Shown here piece after piece: positions 53,396 to 62,930 of a stretch of DNA of 64,000 nucleotides. The DNA is taken from contig NC_133900.1 of NCBI RefSeq assembly GCF_964199755.1, forward strand, positions 74,818,727 to 74,882,726, written 5' to 3'. Position numbers and translations under genes: made by a program. This stretch comes from Larus michahellis. Lineage: Eukaryota > Chordata > Aves > Charadriiformes > Laridae. A model generated the notes under the pieces. That model ran no database searches and was not told the DNA's origin. It was given only the letters and a program-made list of their open reading frames with translations. Position 1 is the stretch's first letter. Every line of letters starts with the position of its first letter.

Positions 53396-54051
53396 CTCTC
53401 CAGAAAACTTGGAAAATTCCACGGGGGCTTCATCTATGTTTTTCTTGTAATAAACTCTGGTACAGAAATGGGTAACTGTCAGTCAGTTTTGCTGAACAAG
53501 TGTTTGGAATAGAATCAAATTTAGGATAGATTTCTAGACAATTAAAAGAGCATTTTAATGGAAAAGGCAGTTAAAACAATACTCAGGCTTTCTGGAAGGT
53601 GGGAGAATTTTATAAACGCTTTTCTATGTTTTGTATCTCACATTAAATTATGTTCTACAAAAAAATATCAATATGTCTTTAACAGAATGGAAAACATGTA
53701 GACACAAGCATGAGGACTAAGAATTTTCCATGAAGCTTGGCCCCCCACTGCAGAACAGATTGTGAGCTTTAGTACAGTGCCAAATGCCAACTTGCAGCCC
53801 ATGGGCTGAGACTGTAGCACACGGCTCAGCAGGTCTACGGAAGCCACTCTATTTATACCTGAAATTCTAATGGTAAGAGTGAGTCGCAGTCCGTGAAAAA
53901 AACATGGCAATCCACAGAAAACATGGGGAGTCTCCTGAGGGCCCCTTAGTTTAACACCCCCCGCCTCAACACACACACTTTGGAATCACCATTCTTCTTT
54001 AAGACTGTCAGTTTCAAAGCAACACCTACCCAACTTTTTCAAATTACCTGA

Positions 54052-54119
54052 TTATCAAATCATCATATCAAATTATCAAATTATCAAACTATCAAATTAC
54101 CATATTTAAAATATGGTAA
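54052..54119. repeat. ATCAAATT tandem repeat ending in a perfect palindrome
   Basis: At least five imperfect units of TATCAAATT run from about 54052 to 54096. They abut a 23-bp inverted repeat at 54097-54119: arms TTACCATATTT and AAATATGGTAA around a single A. Confidence 0.9.
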
Positions 54120-54375
54120 AACTTTATCTTTAGAATACTAACAAGTCATACTGTCACCTACCAAATATGAAGCACAGAAGATAAAACTTTGCATTAAATT
54201 AATCTCTGAATCTTGCCTATCTTTGCTAATGTGAACATTATACTAGTTGGCAGAGATGGAATACCATGTCCTCCTTTTTCTCAAAAATTGCTATTTTACA
54301 GAAGAAAACAAAATATTCTTAGTGTCTGACTTCAGGTTTTGGTTGTTTTTTGTTTTAGTTTTGGGTGGGTTTTTT

Positions 54376-54400
54376 TTTGGTTTGGTTTGGTTTGGTTTTT
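54376..54400 (+). repeat. TTTGG microsatellite
   Basis: About four units of TTTGG within a longer T/G-rich tract. A simple repeat with no other meaning visible. Confidence 0.85.
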
Positions 54401-57400
54401 TTTGCCAGACAAATGCAAATACGTTGATGTCAAATACACCAAGAGCTGACTGAGTAGATAAAAGTGGCTATTAGTTCTATATTGAAAACCATTAAACAGT
54501 TTATTCTATGAAGAGGCTGTTTAGGCCTCTACAGACAATTTGATGCTTGATAATAGCCTAGAGCTGTGATTGTTTTGTAATATCTTACTCTTGGTCTTTT
54601 CCTTCTGCATAATTGTTTTTCAAAAAAATTAGATTTGAACAGTGACACTAAGAGAACTTCTGCACATTGCTTCCTCAGTTTACATAATATTAATCTTACG
54701 TGACACTATTCAACTGAAAATATTCCCACATTTCCATAAGCTAGAAGCTTGAAGAATGGCCTCTTTATCAGGTATTTTATTCAGCAAGGAAGTTCACCAG
54801 CAAACTTTACTGGTATTTTTCTTACCTATACAAAATGTACTTTCAGTCAGAAAGATACTATTTAAGTTCTAATCATACATACCGGCTAGAAAGAGATAAC
54901 CAAAATTTTTAGCCATGGAAGTGATTTATCAAATAAGAAAAGACTCACTGAGCAAAAATAACAGAAAACTTAAGTTTCTAACAGAAATGTATTGCTATTT
55001 CTGCCTCTGGAAAGGAAATAACAATTCTGGCTTGCCCTCCTCTTCTTCTCCAAAGATTTTATTTTTTTTTTTTTCTATTCTACAGGCTCTAATTTTAACA
55101 AACATACGCTCTGAGAACAAAACACAAAGGATATTTTGACAGCAGACAGGCTGTAAGTGGCATTTAGTCTATTTTCAGCATGAATTTAAAATAGCCTTTT
55201 CATTTTATGTAAATTGTGGCATAAATTAATCAAATTACATGTTTATTACATTAGCATCGCAAAGTTTTAATCAAGACAGTCTTATTGCATTGGATATATA
55301 GTTAAAAAAAAAAAAAAAGGCTTGTACGTTCCCAAACCTGCCAACCTTTTAATGCAGATGGTTACTGTCATCCATCTGCAAAAACTGATGGTCACATCAA
55401 GATTTTACTTCCCTGGTTTTCCTTCACATCAGTGTGGAGAAAGACAGTAAAATTGAAATGAATCTTTAATGCAAACTGCGCATTGTGGTGAACCCAACAT
55501 GAAGTTTTTAAACAAATGTCTTTTAAAAGTCTTTCAGCTGAGACAGGTGACTTTAAGATTAAATTCATGCATCCCACAAAGACAGACTTGGCTGATTAGA
55601 GCACCGCTCTTCAAGATTTGAACAACTGAGTTCAGATCACCAAAGACTCCTTAAAAAGCTCAACACTATATCCACAAAGTAACCCAGCTGCCACTTAGAT
55701 AACTTCAAAACACACAACTTCAGATATTCTTCTCCATGACTACCCAAAGTGGAAGTGCCCTAGTGTAAACAGACCTAACACCGCCTACTGGCATGGTTGA
55801 CCAGGTGCCTGACAGTTTTTCCTGGGCATGTGTAGAACCTGCTAATTGCATGCTGAAAAGCATCAAAGGCTTTTCTTTGACATGAGGTAACCCATGTAGA
55901 ACAAAGGTAGCACATTAAGTATCTAATTCTTAAGTGTAGTTCTTGTAACAACAGTCCACACTCCCCCCTCAAATATTTTCATGTTCACTAGTCAAGCTCC
56001 CATGAGAACTGAAGTTCCTGCAAATCCTGCTCATGACCAGACCTGCATCTCTCCTGGTTAGTGGTCCAGGATCTATTTCAAAATGGAGCTGGGGAAAAGG
56101 TAAACAATGCAAAGTTTTTATGGGGAGGACAGGAGAAAGATTGTGCGGGGGAAGAAAAAGGAGTAGGATTTTATCAGAATGATTAAAGTGATCATCTGGG
56201 ATGGATACTGATCACTGGTTTGCTGTACTACAGAGATGCCAGTTTACATTCTGTACTAGAAAAGAAGAAAGTGAGCTTGAGGTACATCCCACTGGCACAG
56301 GTGGTAAAAACGTAAAGGTTGGATGTCACTGCATCTTCTTGGCTACAGTACAAGAAAAGGCTGATCTGACCTATGTGTCTAACTGTAGAAAATAGTCATT
56401 GCAGAGAACCCCATCTGAAGTAACCTGAAGTTACATGCCTCACAAATTCATATCCAGAGAGTGATTTACCTAGAGCCTTGAGATAGTTTTTGGGTCCTGT
56501 TGTACTCACAATAAACATGCTGGCACCGGGATTACATCTGCAACAATGTTTTAAGCAAGTATCAAGAATTAGACACAAGAGGTAACTAGAAGCAATAAGA
56601 AACAATTTCTAGTGTTATCCCTTGATTGCAACTATGTCACTGTTTCCAGGCTGAATTAGATCAGTTTAGATCTGCTCTAATTTAAATTTAATACAGGGTA
56701 ATTGCATGTAATTTAAATGCAGGGTTCAGAAAATTCTGAGGGACAGTGGGCCAACCTGTTATTTTCTTTTCACATGCTTACAGGTGCTGTGGTGGAAGCA
56801 ACTTAGTACAAGCGAAGAGATGCTCTTTCTCCCCAAGACAGGAAGCTGTGAATTATCAGCAGTGTATTCACCTCTTTGTGAAGCAGGGACTTCCGTTGGA
56901 TTCAGAACTCCATGGGAACCAAGATGTTGTGGTTCCTCCTACTAGTTTCGCTGGGCAACATTCAAAGTCTCTGCTGCAAATTCCTAGTTTATGCTGATCT
57001 GCTTGTACTGACCCTAAAACCTTTTAGTGTCCTCCCAAGTCAGGCAGCACATCTGAGCTGAGGTGGAACAACAGCTGTGTCTCGCACCCACGTTGTGCAG
57101 TAACTCAAAGGACGCCAAGCCTGGTCCCACCATGCTGCCCTGTGAGCTGCGGCCCAGGACTGCTCGAGAGTCGGCTGCATGTGCTGCAACCTCAGCCAGG
57201 GTATTAGTGCCGGCTTGAGGCTTTACTTCACTATCCTTACAGACAGATCCTAAGCCTCCTAAAGCAGGGCTTAAACGGGAGTTTTAGACGGAGATCAGCA
57301 GCATTTAGTTCCTCAAAACTGATACACAGCTGTTACTTCACACCGAAGACGCTTTTGTTTCTCTTAAGTTAAAAACCTCCGGGGCAACAGCGTTCGGCCT

Positions 57401-57570
57401 GGGCTGAGAAGCCCCGCCATGACCCAGGCCGTGGTTCCACCCCTGACTGACAGGGAAAGCGATCGAGCAACCAAGGAGCCCTTCAGTAAGGCAGAGGGGC
57501 CGCCCCCTCACTCCCGACGGCAGAGGCCCGGGGGCCACCGGCCGTCCCCCCCGTTCCGGGGGAGGGACAA

Positions 57571-57725
57571 CATGGCGGCCGCCCCTCAGCGCTCGCCTGT
57601 GGTCAACCGCCCTCCCGCCTCAAGAAAGGGTCACGTGCGCCAGCTCCACCAATAGGCGGCGGCGCCCTTGCCGCGGGTCTCGCGACAGCGGCGCGGCGGT
57701 ATATAAGGGGGCGTGAGGGAGAGCG
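57571..57725 (+). promoter_or_regulatory. DANCR: DANCR promoter: E-box, CCAAT, TCTCGCGA and TATA
   Basis: Within a CpG island (about 57390-58250) the plus strand carries, in order, a YY1-like CATGGCGGCC (57574), a canonical E-box CACGTG (57632-57637), a CCAAT box (57649-57653), TCTCGCGA (57678-57685, half of the BANP/ZBTB33-type palindrome) and a TATA box TATATAAG (57700-57707). The TATA box sits 26 nt before a pyrimidine-rich start CCTCCTCTTTCCCC. The combination of TATA and 5'TOP initiator is typical of snoRNA host and ribosomal-protein genes. The E-box fits the reported MYC control of human DANCR. Confidence 0.8.
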
Positions 57726-57832
57726 CCTCCTCTTTCCCCGCCGCTGAGGTGAGGTGGCTCGCTAAGGGGTACCGCAAGGAGCCCCGGCGTCCCGACGGGC
57801 GGGGTGTGGGGTTGGCTCGGGACCTCTTCGTG

Positions 57833-57970
57833 TCTTCCCTTCACATCTTGCCCTCTCGGCGCCTGGCGGTGGCCCGAGGAGTCAACACAGGGGGATAGAG
57901 CATATTTCCCTCACAGAAACCCAGTGCGGAACCCACCCCTCCGCTCTGCATCCTGTCGTGAGGCACAGGC
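57833..57970 (+). ncRNA. H/ACA snoRNA, SNORA26-like copy A (intron 1)
   Basis: 5' hairpin: outer stem TTCCCT (57835-57840) with AGGGGG (57889-57894), upper stem CTCGG (57855-57859) with CCGAG (57874-57878). H box AGAGCA (57897-57902). 3' hairpin: CCTCAC (57909-57914) with GTGAGG (57958-57963), upper stem GCGGA with TCCGC. The ACA box is at 57965-57967, followed by three bases. The element ends 77 nt before the exon 2 acceptor, a usual distance for intronic snoRNAs. It shares TTGCCCTCT, CTGGCGGTG, CAACACAG and AAACCCAG with copy B in the same order. Whether it is expressed is unknown. Confidence 0.72.
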
Positions 57971-58074
57971 GGGCCCCCTCCCTTCCCCATTCCCGGCCCC
58001 GCCTCGCTGCTCCGGGCTGACTTCTCTCTCTCTTTCCCCTCTCGCAGTGCGTAGCCTGGGCCGCACTCGCCCCC

Positions 58075-58185
58075 ATGGCGGCCACCCGACGGGGAGGGAG
58101 GCGGCAGACAGCGCCCCGAGGTACCGTCAAGGCCTTTCAATGTCCCCCTCGAAGGCTTTGGCCGCTGGCCTGCCGCAGAAGGTGA
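58075..58185 (+). other. Arg-rich 36-codon small ORF in DANCR exon 2
   Basis: The first ATG of the proposed spliced transcript lies in a good context (CCCCATGG) and opens a 36-codon, strongly basic ORF (about ten arginines) ending in TGA at 58183-58185, within exon 2. Three introns downstream would make the spliced RNA a nonsense-mediated decay substrate if it is translated, as is common for snoRNA host RNAs. No known domain; coding value is doubtful because this is CpG-island sequence. Confidence 0.35.
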
Positions 58186-59330
58186 TGCACAGTAGGCCTC
58201 GCCAGTGGGGAGCGCTGGGGATCGGGAGTCGTGCCTTTAAACGCCCATAGGTAAGAGGGCATAAAGACCTTGTCGCATCTCTCACAGCCTGGGGCTAGTT
58301 GGATAAGTCTTTGGGCTTCAGAAGCGGAGGGCTTTAAGTCCTGAGGCTTTGTACCACTTGGAATATATCTGAGGGTACTGTTCTGTATCACCGTGATACG
58401 AAGAAGTATTTGTGTACATTTGTACCTTTCTGTTCTTTTCTAAATTACGGGCATTGAGCTGCACAGACCTTAAACGTGATTCTGTGCAATGCTTTCTTTT
58501 TGTGTAGGCTACATCAAGAAAATTACAGTTATAACCTGCAATGTTTGGGGTACTGAATGCTGTAGGCACTTATGGTCAAATGGACTTAATCTTTCAAACG
58601 AAAGTCACTGATTACATTAGGCCTTTGCCCCAGCCTTCTAGTATGTCTGTAACAGTGACTTTTGATGTCTGTCTTGGTTGAGTTATGTATAATTTGTTAC
58701 AGGGTATATATAAGTAGGCACAAGGTAGCAATAAAATGACTGGTAAAGATCAGTCTGTTAAATCTAGAAATTTACAGCTTACTTCAGGGTAGCATCAACA
58801 CTAAGCAATTAAGGCTTAATAAACTTTCCATTCTTTCTGATTAGTAGTATATGTTAACATATGTTCTATGTAGTTTAAAAGGGCTGTTTAGAAAATCTTT
58901 TCAACAGCTTGAACCAATTACTACTTTTTGCCCTGGGTCTTGATTTGATAATAAACTTTACATAAATAACTTCTGCAACTTTGTAGAATATGCTTTAAGA
59001 AGGTCTGTAATTAGACATAATATAAATTACATTATTATTTAGTAATTTTTGTCTGTTTTGTGCTGTTTAGGGGTCCCACTTAACAACTCCATGTTTGAAA
59101 TATTATAGATATGGATGATCACACTAAATTAGAAGCAATGCTCAGGACTTCTTAGGAATGAATAATACCTGCTGATAGAAGGTAAGTATGCTCTAATGTA
59201 ATGACAATTGCAGATCATTTAAAATCTTAATTTTTGATTATTCACAAATTTCAAGTAAATTGTAATACCTCTTTTGAGTAAATGGTAAGTTCAGATCATC
59301 TTCGTTAGTAAGAAAAAACTGATGCTATAA

Positions 59331-59404
59331 CCTACTTCCCTTTTATGCTTTGCCCTCTTTAAGTGCTGTAACCCTACTCCCCTTTTATGCTTTGCCCTCT
59401 TAAG
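59331..59404 (+). repeat. 42-bp tandem duplication of the snoRNA B 5' part
   Basis: CCTACTTCCCTTTTATGC at 59331 recurs as CCTACTCCCCTTTTATGC at 59373, followed in both by TTTGCCCTCT and TTAAGT with one indel. The second unit is the 5' strand of the first hairpin of snoRNA copy B. The first unit duplicates it without the matching 3' strand. Confidence 0.9.
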
Positions 59405-59511
59405 TCTGGCGGTGTCTTAAGTGGCCAACACAGAGGGGTATAAAAGTTCTCTCTCAAACCCAGAGGTGAGGTTGAAACTCTTCTTTGGATCATGCTGAGA
59501 GGAACACATTC
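59376..59511 (+). ncRNA. SNORA26: H/ACA snoRNA, SNORA26-like copy B (intron 3)
   Basis: 5' hairpin: outer stem CCCCTTT (59379-59385) with AGAGGGG (59432-59438), upper stem CTTAAG (59399-59404) with CTTAAG (59416-59421) around loop TCTGGCGGTGT. H box ATAAAA (59440-59445). 3' hairpin: base stem GTTCTCTCTC (59446-59455) with GAGAGGAAC (59497-59505). ACA box 59506-59508, then TTC. About 136 nt, a normal H/ACA size. SNORA26 is the H/ACA RNA hosted by human DANCR; the symbol is assigned from host and structure, not from direct alignment. Either copy could be the strict orthologue. Confidence 0.75.
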
Positions 59512-60433
59512 ATGAAACTACTGAACTTTAGGAAATTACCAAATCAACTCTGTTGCATTCAAAATAGCTTGTAGGTAGGTTTTGAACTGTCTTCTGATTA
59601 TCACCTTATAAATAAGAGTCTTAGTATCAGTTTCATGTAAATCTTATTTTCCAGGTTTCTCAAGTGTGTTGATGGTTCATGAACCTTTGTGAAATATCTT
59701 GAGTGAAAACAGTTCCTTGTAAATTGATTGATCTTCAGGTATGTAGCGTAAAAAGGATTATCAGATGTTAGTGGTTAGATTGTTTTCTATATCTAGAGAA
59801 GTTTAAATTATTCCTTACCTGAAAACTAAAAAAAAAAAAAAAGGGAAAACCAAACCTAAAATTAGTTTGGGCTAGTGGAAGCCTGTGTGGAAATTGTTAG
59901 AACTGTTACCTAGATTTAGCCAATCTAAATTGGAAAAGATCTGAGGAAAGTTTATAGCCATTTACTCTAATGTGGATGGACCTCTGGAATGGAATCTGTG
60001 CTAATGATATGGGAAAGGAAAATCCTGTCCTGTGCAAATGAAAAATTTGTATTAAGAAATGGCTGACTTAAGGGTTAGGGTCATGTAGCATGTTCATACA
60101 GCTCAACCTTAGGCTAGTTACCTTTCTTGTGTGTGCAACACTGTCTGCAAATTTAAATAGAACTTCTTTTACAGGGAGGAAACCAGCATGTGCACGGGGT
60201 TGGAACTGATATTAAACATCAGCTTGTGATTTGATGAGTGGATGATTTATGAATCTGTACTAGATGACTCCAGTTGCCTGTAATGTCTTGAAAGTGAAAC
60301 TTGAGACAAGCAGTGGCTAAAACTACATGCCTTCACAGATCATGTTTAAACAGGAACCTTGCTGTTTGTTGAAACTGGGGTTTCTTAACAAAAACTGCTG
60401 TAGTTTATTTCTCTGTCTGTGTGGATTAATTGA

Positions 60434-60439
60434 AATAAA
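60434..60439 (+). terminator. DANCR: DANCR poly(A) signal AATAAA
   Basis: Canonical AATAAA followed within 25-40 nt by a GU-rich stretch (AGTTTGTGTGTTCTG). It sets the proposed end of exon 5 near 60455. Confidence 0.72.
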
Positions 60440-61794
60440 ACATGAAAATGCTACCAGAAGTTTGTGTGTTCTGAAGTTTTCTCATTTAGGTACTTCCTGT
60501 GTGAAGGATTTGTTTCATGGATGTGAATACTTATATATTGTCATGTGGAAACCTTCTGTTGCCATGTGCAAATTTAATGTTTAATTTTCAAATCTATTGA
60601 AAATGTCCCTCTTAACCGTCATCTCTTATTCTGATCATCTGGTCATAGTTCTCTGAAGTTTTTTAGAATGTAGAAGCACTTTAAGATTAACTGGCCAACT
60701 TCTAAGTCATTTCATTAGGCTGTATCTATTATTTTCATGTTCTCCAACTAGTTGAAAGATTGTCTGAAACTTTAAAGACCAAATATTATTACATCCTTAG
60801 CAAGAATCCCATTACCTGTCTGTTTCAAATAAGCAAAAAAGAAAAGGTTGCAATATCCCATGTAAAAAAAAAAAAAAAAAAAGACTGTGAAGATCCTTGA
60901 AGAGGAAGATCAATATTGTTGGGCAATTGGAAGACCGTATGTGGTTTTCAGTTGCTTATGTCTAAGTAAATATTAACATTTATTCCTCAATGGTAGATTC
61001 TAACATGAAGTGATTTAAGTGCATCCTATTACTAGCAATGCTTCTTTAGAATGCACAGACAAGAATATAAAATACAGTTACAAGTAACTGCCAGCCAGCC
61101 TAGACAGGAAAGTGAGTTAGTGTGGATTTAGGACCAAACTTTTAAATACTTGGTGAGATTTAACCTCCATCTAGTCAGGAAGTGTTTCTTGTTATCTTTG
61201 ATTAAACATCTGCCAAACAGGGTGAGTATTGATAATTATATTTGTAGCCTGCTAGGCTCACCTAAGTGTTTCTCTTCCTCTGGGCTTGTGTTTTAATAAA
61301 AGCTGAAACTAAATTTGAAGGGCATACAAAAGTACTTTATATTAAATCTGACAACTGTCTAGTTCCAGTTATGAGAAACAATGAATCATTTTCCCCACAA
61401 GCCTTGTCAGTTATTTTGTAGAGCTCTGTCCTCAGTGGTCGTGCGCAAGGATGAAGTTTTAGTCTATTCAGTCTTGCTTTACCTGAGTGCGGTTTCACAT
61501 CTGATCCATGCTGCCCTGTGCAGGTTTTCTAAATCTTGCTTCTCTTGTGTTCAACACTAGTTGACGGTCTTGAGCACAGATGATTTCTAAATGCTGTCTG
61601 CTGTTGCCCTGAACTAGTAAGCTTGTTTCCATTTGATAGTTTGGACTGATATTTTTGGTGAGATTTCTACACTTCCAGAACTTTCTGAAGGGAGTAGAAG
61701 CTATTCTAGAATCAGGGTTGGAGTTTTCCTTCCCAGATTAATTAGTCAAGCAATAAATGGCATTAAATTCTGTCTGTGGTTCTGCCTACAAGGA

Positions 61795-61850
61795 TCTACA
61801 AGGAACTAAGATTCTCTTCCAACCATAATGATTCTATGATGCTATGAGAT
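61795..61850 (+). mobile_element. CR1 3'-end scrap
   Basis: ATTCTCTTCCAACCATAATG followed by ATTCTATGATGCTATGAG is a diverged CR1 3' terminus with the typical ATTCTATG end, in plus orientation. Confidence 0.75.
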
Positions 61851-62924
61851 CTTTTGGAGTCTGCAGTCATGGTTAGCTTTGAGTATTCTGCTGATGCTGA
61901 AAAAGGAGCTTTGAAATCTTTTCACTTCTGAAAACTAGCTAGTTGTCCCTCTCCTTCCTGAATTAATGGCCTAGGAGTACACTAAATGTTGCTTCTATTT
62001 CATGGTAGCTATCATGCCCTTGAAAGACATTTTGAAAATTAGCGTCTTTCTTTGAGGCATCCTCTGTGACTCCTTCAGACATGTTTAGGGCTTTTTTGAG
62101 GCATTACTACTTCTCAACTTCATGCTGTGCACTTGGTGATTAAAAAGTACCATTAAATTCTAATGACTTGGTCCCGATTCAAATATTTGTTCTAAAATGT
62201 TTCAGGCAGGTTCATTCATCCCTAGTTTTTAAAAACTTTGGGAAAGTAATCTCTATCACAGACAAATTGTTCATCGGGCTGTTGTGAGGTAGCCTTCAAA
62301 TTCTCGAACGCTCCTTTCCTACTTGTTCACTTCTTGGGCTTGCAAACTCTTTTGCAGACTGCTTGCTTCTGATTAATTTGCAGAGACTTTAATATTCTTT
62401 TAATCATATTGCTCCTTAAGCATTTCTGCTGCTTCAGTATTGTAGAGATTTAAAAACTGAGTTATTCATTTTTACTTTTCTTTGTTTTGGCATGACTTGC
62501 AGTTACAGAAAGATAGAGCTTCACTGTGGAACACATTCACTGTTTAAAAGTGTTATCGGTTTTGTGTGTTTTGATTCACCCATGAGACTGATTAAAGCTT
62601 GTCTTTTAAGAAACGTTTTATCTATTCACCTATCTGCACCTTTTTAACTGGTACTTTAAAGTAGTTTCGTTGCTCATTGCTTTCCTCCTTTTTTTCCTTA
62701 AAGGGGGAAATTTGCCTTAAATTTCAAGAAGTTCAATATAAAAATGTTTTGGGATGTACTTTCCATTGCTGACAACTGAAGTTTTGTTTCCTATCGGTCT
62801 TTCTGTTGCAGAAGATAAGATTTTTCACATGTGTATACTTTATATAATATATATTTAGTTTTTGTAAGTATGTAAGGCTTACACACTTACACTGTATACT
62901 GGCAGTACGTTATACAAGTTTCCC

Positions 62925-62930
62925 AATAAA
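62925..62930 (+). terminator. Isolated AATAAA, possible distal poly(A) site
   Basis: AATAAA (in CCCAATAAAACTGC) at the end of a T-rich block with repeated TGTA/TACA motifs (about 62840-62925), including TTTTGTAAGTATGTAAGG. It looks like the end of a 3'UTR on the plus strand, yet no upstream coding exon is in reach. It may be a distal end for DANCR read-through transcripts or an unrelated noncoding exon. Confidence 0.35.

Larger units (their letters stand above)
50561..57389. other. Intergenic DNA between USP46 and DANCR
   Basis: AT-rich spacer between two head-to-head promoters. It contains two MIR-like remnants, an AT-rich tandem repeat with a palindrome at 54.05 kb, a TTTGG repeat at 54.38 kb and a poly-A run at about 55.30 kb. 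No coding gene is supported. A divergent noncoding transcript from either island could run through it, but I see no convincing exon set. Confidence 0.55.
57726..60455 (+). ncRNA. DANCR: DANCR-like (SNHG13) snoRNA host gene, five exons
   Basis: Proposed exons: 57726-57748, 58048-58250, 59071-59181, 59655-59738, 60175-about 60455 (about 700 nt spliced). Acceptors have good pyrimidine tracts, and donors read GTGAGG, GTAAGA, GTAAGT and GTATGT. The start is a 5'TOP-like pyrimidine tract, and an AATAAA lies at 60434-60439. There is no long ORF, so it is noncoding or translated only into short peptides. Orientation, the head-to-head position beside USP46 and the intronic H/ACA snoRNAs match human DANCR, which hosts SNORA26. 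Exon sequence was not compared directly, so orthology rests on context. Introns 2 and 4 (58251-59070, 59739-60174) held no snoRNA I could support. Confidence 0.8.

Noticed and set aside
57419..57655. 78-codon plus-strand ORF ahead of DANCR
   Set aside because: It spans the promoter motifs and ends before the TATA box, so it would not be in the transcript; a CpG-island artefact.
58251..59070. Third SNORA26-like copy in DANCR intron 2
   Set aside because: None of the shared blocks (CTGGCGGTG, CAACACAG, AAACCCAG) occurs there.
59739..60174. Possible C/D-box snoRNA in DANCR intron 4 (ATGATAT near 60004, CTGA near 60063)
   Set aside because: The box C match is poor and no terminal stem flanks the two boxes.
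60840..60885. Poly-A run of about 19 as the tail of a processed pseudogene
   Set aside because: No homologous gene body precedes it and no target-site duplication was seen; treated as a simple repeat.
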